This document shows positions 1 through 6,210 of a stretch of 7,117 bases of DNA, in pieces. Origin of the DNA: Candidatus Roizmanbacteria bacterium CG11_big_fil_rev_8_21_14_0_20_36_8 (GTDB lineage Bacteria; Patescibacteriota; Microgenomatia; UBA1406; GWC2-37-13). The notes under the pieces are model-generated. The model was not told where the DNA came from. It saw nothing but the letters and a program-made list of their open reading frames with translations, and searched no databases. The stretch lies in the NCBI GenBank assembly GCA_002796045.1, contig PCVM01000107.1, forward strand, positions 1 to 7,117, given 5' to 3'. Position 1 is the stretch's first letter, and the number at the start of each line of letters is the position of its first letter. Made by a program: the position numbers and the translations under genes.

Positions 1-1149
1 ATTTAGGCATGTGTGAAGTGGCATAGCGCAGTGGTGACCAGCTCGAACAGCTAATTGTTCCTCATCACAAATTTGGGCAATATCATGAGGATGAACTCCA
101 TTAATTGTGAATGAAATGATACCTGACCTATTTAGATCAGCTTTTGGTCCCAATATTCGAATTTTCTCCCCGAAAGCTTTGTCCAATTTAGCAATTGCAA
201 GATTTGCCAATTTGTTTTCATGAATTTTAATGTTTTCAATTCCAATGTTTTTAATGTATCGTATAGCAGCCTTTAACCCAATTACTCCGGCAATATTTGG
301 AGTCCCAGCTTCAAACCGATGTGGAGGTTCTGCAAAAGTTGTTTTTTCCAAAGATACAATATCGATCATATCCCCTCCATACTGATAAGGGTCCATTTTC
401 TTTAATAAATTAGCTTTGCCCCAAAGGACCCCAACTCCTGTCGGCCCAAACATTTTATGAGAAGAAAATACTAGAAAGTCACATCCGAGATTCTTAACGT
501 CGACTAACATATGAGGAACGGCTTGGGCCGCATCAACAACAATGATGATGTTGGGATTCATTTTTCTTGCAGCTTGACTAATTTCCTTAATGGGATTGAT
601 TGTCCCAAGAACATTTGAGACGAGAGTAAGAGCTAAAATCTTGGTTTTTTTTGTGACAATATCCGATAAATCAACTTTTGATTTATCATCCATAATCCGT
701 AATTCATAATTCTCAATATTTATAACCTTAAAATCAGCACCTTTTGAAAAGGCCAGTTGTTGCCACGGCACGAAGTTCGAATGATGCTCCATGATCGATG
801 TAACAATTTCATCTCCACTTTCAATAATGTCTTGACCAACTGTCGATGCAATTAAATTTATACTTTCGGTAGAATTTCTCGTAAAGACAATCTCAGAAGG
901 TGAGTCCGCACCGATAAAAGTAGCCACAACACTTCTCGTCTCTTCATATTCCAAAGATGCAAGTTCTGAAATTTGGTAAATTCCTCTATGTATATTGGCA
1001 GAGTATTGATTGTAATACTCTGTTATCTTTTCAACAACAACCCTCGGTTTCAAAGAAGTAGCACCAGAATCTAAGTAAACGAGATTTGGGTGTTGATTAT
1101 AAATCGGAAAATCTTTCTTAATTTTTTTTGGATCAAACATAAATAACAT
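1..1149 (-). CDS. sufS: SufS, group II cysteine desulfurase (3' end cut by window edge)
   Basis: This PLP-dependent enzyme takes sulfur from L-cysteine as a persulfide and feeds it to the SufBCD scaffold, giving alanine. The visible 383 codons read through to the window edge without a stop. They show the N-terminal YLDSGATSLKP strap, the NIHRGIY segment, the TRNSTESINL segment, the SIMEHHSNFVPWQ segment, the cofactor-pyridine Asp in VVDAAQAVPH, and the PLP-binding Lys232 in SSHKMFGPTGVG. The catalytic Cys374 lies in RAGHHCAMP, the form typical of SufS rather than NifS/IscS. About 30 C-terminal residues are probably outside the window. Two in-frame ATGs compete, at 1149 (used here) and 1140. 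The second gives an N-terminus closer to the family, and neither has a clear ribosome binding site. The gene follows sufD by 9 bases in the same reading frame. The family assignment is secure; the start is not. Confidence 0.96.
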   Translation of the reverse strand, partial: MLFMFDPKKIKKDFPIYNQHPNLVYLDSGATSLKPRVVVEKITEYYNQYSANIHRGIYQISELASLEYEETRSVVATFIGADSPSEIVFTRNSTESINLIASTVGQDIIESGDEIVTSIMEHHSNFVPWQQLAFSKGADFKVINIENYELRIMDDKSKVDLSDIVTKKTKILALTLVSNVLGTINPIKEISQAARKMNPNIIIVVDAAQAVPHMLVDVKNLGCDFLVFSSHKMFGPTGVGVLWGKANLLKKMDPYQYGGDMIDIVSLEKTTFAEPPHRFEAGTPNIAGVIGLKAAIRYIKNIGIENIKIHENKLANLAIAKLDKAFGEKIRILGPKADLNRSGIISFTINGVHPHDIAQICDEEQLAVRAGHHCAMPLHTCLN

Positions 1150-1158
1150 TTTAAAAGA

Positions 1159-1722
1159 CTACGGCTTAAAAGCTGGCACTCTTTCAATAACTTTTTGATA
1201 AATTTCATCAGAAAATCCATCAACAAGCATTTTTGAAGCTACTTTTCGAGATAATCCTCTAGACTGAGCATATAAAATTTGATCTGTACTCAACTTTCCA
1301 GTCGTTGAACCATGAGTGCAAAACACGTCATCAGCTAAAATTTCAAGATATGGGCGGGAATCAACATAGACGCCTTTTGAGAGAATGAGATTTTGATTTT
1401 TTTGATATGCATGTGATTGCTGAGCTTCCTTTTCCAACCGAATTAGACCCTGATAGATAAATTTTGACTCATCCTCAAAAACTCCTTTAATTAATAGATC
1501 TGAAAATGATCCCGGAGCTTTATGTTGTTGGATAGTCTCAATATTGAACTTGTCTGAACCTTTCCCTGTAAATAATCCATAAATATATAGTTCAATTTCG
1601 GGTGCAGTTATTTCAAACGTCAGCTTACCTGAAATATTATGAAAAAACACCACATAAGTCTCCCCCTTTTTGTCAAAAGTCATGTGATCTTTTTCTTGTT
1701 TGTTTAAGTTTATGAATTTCAT
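1159..1722 (-). CDS. sufD: SufD-like Fe-S assembly protein, very short (SufBD core only)
   Basis: SufD pairs with SufB in the SufBC2D scaffold that builds nascent Fe-S clusters. The protein has 187 residues, while well-studied SufD proteins have over 400 (E. coli about 423). It lacks the N-terminal helical part and several strands of the beta-helix. The C-terminal half carries the family signature: [18 protein letters not shown], then [13 protein letters not shown] with Cys135 and His137, then a helical [20 protein letters not shown] tail. His137 aligns with the functional His of E. coli SufD (His360) in the HGAT motif. The ATG overlaps the sufB stop as ATGA, so translation is probably coupled. 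It is preceded by the best Shine-Dalgarno sequence in the window. Together with its place between sufB and sufS, this argues that it is a real, complete gene rather than a remnant. A more cautious name would be SufB/SufD-family protein. Confidence 0.88.
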   Translation of the reverse strand: MKFINLNKQEKDHMTFDKKGETYVVFFHNISGKLTFEITAPEIELYIYGLFTGKGSDKFNIETIQQHKAPGSFSDLLIKGVFEDESKFIYQGLIRLEKEAQQSHAYQKNQNLILSKGVYVDSRPYLEILADDVFCTHGSTTGKLSTDQILYAQSRGLSRKVASKMLVDGFSDEIYQKVIERVPAFKP

Positions 1723-4349
1723 CCGACGCTCCCCTCCATCTCAAGCCTTATCAATCTGTTTAACTCAACCGTGTATTCCAAAGGTATTTCTTTTGTTACA
1801 GGCTCCATAAATCCCAATACTAAAGCGCTTTCAGCGTCAGGCCTCGACAATCCACGCGACATGAGATAAAACAATTTTTCATCTCCAAGCTTTTCTACGG
1901 TTGCCTCATGCTGAATTTCAACTTCATTCTCTTTGATTTTCATGACCGGATAAGTATCTGAACGAGACTCCTCATCTAAAATCAATGCATCGCAAGATAC
2001 ATAGACTGATGAATTCGTGGCGCCAGGGGATATCTGAACAAGTCCGCGATAAGATGTCCTTCCACCTTCTTTTGAGATAGATTTTGAAACGATTCTTGAT
2101 GATGTGTTTGGAGCAAAATGCAGCATCTTCGCGCCTGCGTCTTGTGTTTGGCCACGTCCAGCAAAGGCAATTGAGAGAACTTCACCGCGAGCACCTTCCC
2201 CTCGAAGATATACGCTTGGATATTTCATTGTGACTGCTGAGCCGATATTGCAATCAATCCATTCCATAAATCCTTTTTCACCACAATCAGTGCGCTTTGT
2301 GACAAGATTGTAAATATTTGTGCTCCAATTTTGTACAGTAGTGTATCTTACGTGGGCATCTTTCTTTACAAATATTTCAACAACTGCAGCGTGCAAAGAT
2401 TCCGTTGTGTAAATTGGAGCTGTACAGCCTTCTACATAGTGAACGTCTGAACCCTCTTCAGCAATTATTAAAGTTCTCTCAAACTGTCCAAATCTCTCTG
2501 CATTTATCCTGAAATACGCTTGAAGTGGAAGAGTGACTTTTGCACCTTTTGGAACATAAACAAATGATCCTCCTGACCAAACAGAAGAATTTAATGCTGC
2601 AAATTTATTGTCATGAGGCGGAATCAAAGTCCCAAAATATTCTTTTACAATTTCCTCATGTTCACGAAGAGCCGTATCCATATCACAAAAAATTACACCT
2701 TGTTTAGTTAACTCTTTAGTAACACTTTCATAAACCACCTCAGAATTGTGAACAATAATGCCGTTTGCCACAAAGTTATGGTGACCTTCAACCTCAATAT
2801 CATATACTGTCTTTTCCTCTAGCTTTTTTATCTCTTTAATTTGTGCAAATCCCATGTGTTCACTTGTGTGGCTTGTGAGAGGTGATTTATGGTGAGAATT
2901 ATAAGATTGATAGTATTTTCTTGGTTGGAAGCCTTTCATTACCTTTTCCGAATGCATCATAAGAGGTGATAAATCTCCGGTAATTTGTAAACGATATCCA
3001 ATTGTTTTTTTACTAGCGCGTGTGTAGGTGAAAGAGTGTATGCCAGCTACTCGAAGTCCGCATGATATTATAAGTAGCTTAACGCTCTTAAGCAATGCTT
3101 TATTAATGCTAGTAATATTAATATCAGAGTTTTTATTGCCATTTCTCATATATCCATCTGAGTCAATATACCCACCGATACATGCGAGCTTTTCTGAAGT
3201 TGGTAAATCAAATACCCAAAGAGGAAGCGCTTTCGTTCTTGCATTACCAATGAAGCCAAGTGCTTTGCATTGGGTAATAATTGGCTGTGAATATATACGC
3301 AATCTAAACTGTTCACTCCCTTCTGAGACAGAATAGTTAAACACTTCTTTAAATGATCTCTGTATTCTTTTTCTGATGTTTGGTTGTGTTTTAGGAATGG
3401 CAAATGAAAGAACCTCATTTTTTTTCTTTTTGCTCGTTAAAGTAATGTACCCATCTCCTAAATATAATCCAAAGAGCCACATCAAACTTTCAGAAGAATT
3501 TGTTGGAATTAATAAATGCCTATTATTTTTTCTATCAAGTACATTGGATGAATGAGTAAATGTTCCGTATTGATTTTTCCCTGTATAGATCCTCTTAAAA
3601 GAAATATGAGGGATGGTATATGATTTGCCAGTATGGGGAATGCTTTTTGCTATAGCAATGTAATCATCTAAAGTAAGTTCACTCAAATACTTCCATTGTG
3701 TTGAGAAATTACCTCTTTTTTTCTTCATTTTATTATCATAGTTCAGTGTGAGAAATGGATGGTTTTCAGTACAATCTAATTCTCTTCCAGCGACTAGCAG
3801 TTTATATACTTGTTGAACTCCCTTATTTACCAAAGCTTTTACTTTCTGCTTCTCTAGTTTTTTTGATAATTCATTCAGTGAGTAGACATACATGCCAGGT
3901 TGAATATCTTTCATCTGGATTACACCAGTATGAGTAAAGATAAGACTATCTCCAGCGATGCATTCATACTGAGCAGAAACTCCTGCCAGAAAATCCTTCT
4001 CAGCTTCAGGAACTCCGATGCGATCGTAAGTATTCTTTATCTCTTTCGGAAGATCTTCCCATGACGTGGCTTGTCCTACGGTAGGCTTTAGGTAATAGTA
4101 TATATTTTCAAAATCAATCGAGTCGAGACTGGGACCAAACTTTGGCATTTTCTTTTCAAGAAAAATTTTATATGCCTTCAGTCGAAACTCCGTCATCCAC
4201 AATGGCTCTTTCTTTATCGCTGAAATCTGGCGAACTGTCTCTTCGGTAAGTCCTTTTTTTGCTTTAAATACAGGATCTTCGGGCATAGAAAATCCGTATT
4301 TATAGTCAAAATTTAGGTCTTTTTTTTGTTGATCTTTTTTGCTTTTCAT
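1719..4349 (-). CDS. sufB: SufB, Fe-S cluster scaffold protein, interrupted by an intein
   Basis: SufB is the main scaffold of the SUF pathway: it receives sulfur from SufS and holds the nascent cluster with SufC and SufD. The 876-residue precursor consists of an N-extein (1-129), a 406-residue intein (130-535) and a C-extein (536-876). Splicing would give a 470-residue SufB, the normal length. The N-extein ends AGVSAQYE and the C-extein starts SEVVYESV, which together restore the well-conserved AQY(D/E)SEVVY stretch. Further family segments include [14 protein letters not shown], the region [19 protein letters not shown], and [11 protein letters not shown] near the end. Cys786 in VSCDALI and Glu815 in IQHEAT sit 29 residues apart, matching E. 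coli Cys405 and Glu434, both needed for cluster assembly. A TTG six bases upstream (4355) could also start the frame. I chose ATG 4349; neither has a good Shine-Dalgarno sequence. The stop TGA overlaps the sufD start. Confidence 0.96.
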   Translation of the reverse strand: MKSKKDQQKKDLNFDYKYGFSMPEDPVFKAKKGLTEETVRQISAIKKEPLWMTEFRLKAYKIFLEKKMPKFGPSLDSIDFENIYYYLKPTVGQATSWEDLPKEIKNTYDRIGVPEAEKDFLAGVSAQYECIAGDSLIFTHTGVIQMKDIQPGMYVYSLNELSKKLEKQKVKALVNKGVQQVYKLLVAGRELDCTENHPFLTLNYDNKMKKKRGNFSTQWKYLSELTLDDYIAIAKSIPHTGKSYTIPHISFKRIYTGKNQYGTFTHSSNVLDRKNNRHLLIPTNSSESLMWLFGLYLGDGYITLTSKKKKNEVLSFAIPKTQPNIRKRIQRSFKEVFNYSVSEGSEQFRLRIYSQPIITQCKALGFIGNARTKALPLWVFDLPTSEKLACIGGYIDSDGYMRNGNKNSDINITSINKALLKSVKLLIISCGLRVAGIHSFTYTRASKKTIGYRLQITGDLSPLMMHSEKVMKGFQPRKYYQSYNSHHKSPLTSHTSEHMGFAQIKEIKKLEEKTVYDIEVEGHHNFVANGIIVHNSEVVYESVTKELTKQGVIFCDMDTALREHEEIVKEYFGTLIPPHDNKFAALNSSVWSGGSFVYVPKGAKVTLPLQAYFRINAERFGQFERTLIIAEEGSDVHYVEGCTAPIYTTESLHAAVVEIFVKKDAHVRYTTVQNWSTNIYNLVTKRTDCGEKGFMEWIDCNIGSAVTMKYPSVYLRGEGARGEVLSIAFAGRGQTQDAGAKMLHFAPNTSSRIVSKSISKEGGRTSYRGLVQISPGATNSSVYVSCDALILDEESRSDTYPVMKIKENEVEIQHEATVEKLGDEKLFYLMSRGLSRPDAESALVLGFMEPVTKEIPLEYTVELNRLIRLEMEGSVG
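1731..1737 (-). promoter_or_regulatory. Shine-Dalgarno sequence of sufD
   Basis: On the minus strand GGAGGGG ends 8 bases before the sufD ATG at 1722. It lies inside the last codons of sufB (the Met-Glu-Gly stretch). It is the only strong ribosome binding site seen in the window, and it fixes the sufD start at the ATGA overlap. Confidence 0.8.
2745..3962 (-). mobile_element. Intein inserted in SufB (LAGLIDADG type, 406 residues)
   Basis: This self-splicing protein element lies in frame within sufB. All splicing blocks are visible (precursor numbering from ATG 4349). Block A starts at Cys130 ([13 protein letters not shown]). Block B is the TxxH motif Thr194-His197 in [10 protein letters not shown]. 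Block F is [16 protein letters not shown]. Block G ends IIVHN with penultimate His534 and terminal Asn535. The +1 extein residue is Ser536. This is the class 1 pattern: Cys1 acyl shift, transfer to Ser+1, Asn cyclisation. The middle holds a homing endonuclease, entered separately. The boundaries are exact, because joining the flanks restores the conserved SufB sequence. The insertion point is at extein residue 129, early in SufB. From memory, the Mycobacterium tuberculosis SufB intein sits much later (near residue 251), which would make this a different insertion site. Splicing competence is inferred from intact motifs. Confidence 0.95.
3048..3494 (-). other. LAGLIDADG homing endonuclease domain inside the SufB intein
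   Basis: Two LAGLIDADG helices are present: LFGLYLGDG (block C, acidic Asp299) and IGGYIDSDG (block E, acidic Asp398). Between them lies a block D-like KALP (Lys373, Pro376), and block H-like [16 protein letters not shown] follows. Both metal-binding Asp positions are kept, so the nuclease looks active. Such enzymes cut an intein-free allele at the insertion site and drive homing. Boundaries are approximate (residues about 286-434 from ATG 4349). The stretch has no frameshift or stop, unlike many decayed intein nucleases. Confidence 0.88.
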
Positions 4350-4374
4350 ATCCAATATTTATTTTATGTGAAGG

Positions 4375-5118
4375 TTAGATACTTGTGTATCCATTTTTTT
4401 CAATTTCATAGGCCAGATCTGCACCACCAACTTTGACAATTTTCCCTGAAATCATGACAAGCACATAATCTGGTTTTAGATAGTGGAGAATTCTATTGTA
4501 ATGAGTTATGACAATATAAGTTTTATTTTTTTTATACTTTATCAAGAATTTTGAAATTTGCTTCAACGAGTCAACATCGACTCCAGTATCAACTTCATCG
4601 AAAATCAAAACTTTTTTGTCAAGAATCGCAGCTTGTAAAACTTCCATTTTCTTCCTTTCCCCTCCAGATGCCCCTTCATTTAAAGGTCTGCCTAATAACT
4701 CTTCGCTTATTCCAAGCTCTTTTGCGTATTTTTTAGCCTCATGTCGGATTTGGAGTGGGTCTTTTTTACCATTTAATGCCAGCTGTAAAAGTTGATAAAC
4801 TCGCACTCCCGATAATGTAAGGGGAGATTGAAAAGAAAGAAATATACCTTCATCAGATCTTTTGTTAGATTCCATTTCGGTCAAATTCTTTCCATCGAGG
4901 ACGATCAAATCCTTATTATTAGGCGTCTGACGACTAACATCTGACGCATGATGAATAATATAGGCTGGGTGTCCCATCATCGCGTTTGCAAGTGTGGACT
5001 TGCCAGAACCATTTGGACCCATAATTGCATATGTTTTCCCACTTTCAAATTCAAAATTCAGATCTTTGATTATTATTTTGTCCTCAACTGATACAGTAAG
5101 ATTATTTAGTTGTAACAT
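4375..5118 (-). CDS. sufC: SufC, ABC-type ATPase of the SUF Fe-S assembly complex
   Basis: This cytosolic ABC ATPase binds SufB and SufD; ATP-driven dimerisation opens the scaffold for cluster formation. The 247-residue protein has Walker A GPNGSGKST (34-42), a Q-loop at Gln97 (SFQSP), the SufC-type signature NEGASGGERKK (about 147-157), Walker B VLIFDE (170-175) with a D-loop VDTGVDVDSL, and the H-loop His206 in ITHYNRIL. The NEG-SGGE-K signature and the GHPAY motif after Walker A separate SufC from transporter ATPases. There are no membrane segments. Compared with common SufC, about 12 extra residues (roughly 54-70, IIHHASDVSRQTPNNK) sit between GHPAY and the LDG strand. ATG 5118 lies 18 bases after the tsaD stop with no clear Shine-Dalgarno sequence. 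The stop is 25 bases before sufB. This is the first gene of the suf block, and a possible promoter lies just upstream. Confidence 0.96.
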   Translation of the reverse strand: MLQLNNLTVSVEDKIIIKDLNFEFESGKTYAIMGPNGSGKSTLANAMMGHPAYIIHHASDVSRQTPNNKDLIVLDGKNLTEMESNKRSDEGIFLSFQSPLTLSGVRVYQLLQLALNGKKDPLQIRHEAKKYAKELGISEELLGRPLNEGASGGERKKMEVLQAAILDKKVLIFDEVDTGVDVDSLKQISKFLIKYKKNKTYIVITHYNRILHYLKPDYVLVMISGKIVKVGGADLAYEIEKNGYTSI

Positions 5119-5136
5119 ATGAGTCGTTATTTTAGA

Positions 5137-6210
5137 TCATTTTATAGAAGATTGCAACAATGACAATCGCGCAACTCTTTCTACATCTGATCTCGACTTT
5201 GCAAATAACTTGCGTTCAGCGCGAATCGCCCCAACGAGCCCAATCATTGCCGCATTATCAAAATTTAAGTAATTCTGAGAAGGGAAAAGTATGACGCCTC
5301 CTTGTTCTTTGACCATTCTTCGCATGAGAGTGCGAAGTCGATGGTTTACCGCCACTCCTCCTCCGACTAAGACGCTATTTACTCCAGTATGCTTCATCGC
5401 TTTCATAGTTTTTCTAACAAGTGTCGTAAAGACAGCTTCTTGAAATGAACTGGCTAAAAAAGAAATATTTTCTAATTTATCACTATCACTCATCGAATTT
5501 GTAAAATATAAAAAAGAAGTTTTCAGACCAGAAAAAGAAAAGTCGAAATTTTTCGTCCCGATCATCGGGCGGGGAAATTTGTATTTATCAACGTTATCAA
5601 TTTCGGATGCCAATCTTTCTAAAATCGGACCACCTGGATAACCAAATCCTAGCATTCGCGCCGCTTTGTCAAGCGCTTCACCACATGCGTCATCGCGGGT
5701 TTCACCAAGTATTTCATATTTGAGGTGATTCTTAAAAAGAACAATCTCAGTGTGTGCCCCAGATACAAGAAGTCCTAAATACGGAAATTGGAAATCTCGA
5801 TCTGGGCTACCTTTGGAATTTTGAACAAATGGCGAATAAAGATGCCCTTCCATATGGTTAACGCCAATCAGTGGAATTTTATGCTTTTTTGACAACTCAA
5901 TGGCTTTATCTATTCCAACACCGAGTGCGATCGCAAGTCCTGGACCGTATGTGACTGCGATCGCAGTAATATCTTTCCAGTTTGAAATACTATTGCGTCG
6001 AGCTTTACGAAATGTTTCTTCAACGACTCCATCAATTCTTTCTTCGTGAGCTCTTTTTGCAATTTGTGGCATTACCCCGCCCCACTTTTTGTGAATCAAT
6101 ATCTGAGAATATACTACACTCGAAAGGACACACCGACCGCAAACAATTGCGGCTGAAGTTTCGTCACAAGAGGTATCTATTGCAATAATGATTTCTTTTT
6201 TTTTGTTCAT
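5137..6210 (-). CDS. tsaD: TsaD, tRNA A37 threonylcarbamoyltransferase
   Basis: TsaD (YgjD/Gcp, Kae1 family) transfers the threonylcarbamoyl group from TC-AMP to A37 of tRNAs reading ANN codons, giving t6A. The protein has 357 residues, slightly longer than usual. It shows the ASKHA fold motifs: IDTSCDETSAAIV (11-23), the MPQIAKRAHEERI segment (48-60), YGPGLAIALGVG, and NHMEGH with metal ligands His119 and His123. These are followed by DDACGEALDKAARMLG (173-188), YPGGP, FSFSGLKT, GGGVAVN (283-289) and FDNAAMIG with the third metal ligand Asp318. The usual SGGHT reads SGAHT here (Gly to Ala at residue 152). ATG 6210 follows directly after the TAA of the upstream tsaC-tsaE gene, so translation is probably coupled; there is no Shine-Dalgarno sequence. 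The stop is TGA. Bacterial TsaD normally works with TsaB and TsaE. TsaE is fused in the gene upstream, and TsaB is not in this window. Confidence 0.97.
   Translation of the reverse strand: MNKKKEIIIAIDTSCDETSAAIVCGRCVLSSVVYSQILIHKKWGGVMPQIAKRAHEERIDGVVEETFRKARRNSISNWKDITAIAVTYGPGLAIALGVGIDKAIELSKKHKIPLIGVNHMEGHLYSPFVQNSKGSPDRDFQFPYLGLLVSGAHTEIVLFKNHLKYEILGETRDDACGEALDKAARMLGFGYPGGPILERLASEIDNVDKYKFPRPMIGTKNFDFSFSGLKTSFLYFTNSMSDSDKLENISFLASSFQEAVFTTLVRKTMKAMKHTGVNSVLVGGGVAVNHRLRTLMRRMVKEQGGVILFPSQNYLNFDNAAMIGLVGAIRAERKLFAKSRSDVERVARLSLLQSSIK
5139..5166 (-). promoter_or_regulatory. Possible sigma-70-type promoter for the suf genes
   Basis: On the minus strand TTGTCA (5166-5161) and TAAAAT (5144-5139) match the -35 and -10 consensus at 5 of 6 positions each, separated by 16 bases. 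The element lies within the last codons of tsaD, and the predicted RNA would start roughly 15 bases before the sufC ATG. In AT-rich DNA such matches arise by chance, so this is a suggestion supported mainly by its position at the boundary between the t6A and SUF blocks. Confidence 0.35.

Noticed and set aside
2104..2313. Plus-strand open frame of 69 codons opposite sufB
   Set aside because: It lies antisense to strongly conserved SufB sequence; it has no family motif and no supporting start signal.
3028..3336. Plus-strand open frame of 102 codons inside the intein
   Set aside because: It lies wholly opposite the intein endonuclease coding region, resembles no known protein and has composition expected of an antisense shadow.
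3146..3418. Second minus-strand frame of 90 codons within the intein
   Set aside because: It is an alternative frame of the LAGLIDADG region. The real frame carries the splicing and nuclease motifs.
1719..4349. Reading sufB as a broken gene or two fused genes
   Set aside because: The 406-residue interruption has exact intein ends (Cys, His-Asn, Ser+1), and removing it restores a normal-length SufB.
4350..4374. Possible promoter in the sufC-sufB gap
   Set aside because: The gap is AT-rich but no -35/-10 pair with acceptable spacing could be found; the genes look co-transcribed.
5982..6188. Plus-strand frame of 68 codons opposite the tsaD start
   Set aside because: It is antisense to the conserved N-terminal TsaD motifs and shows no recognisable protein features.
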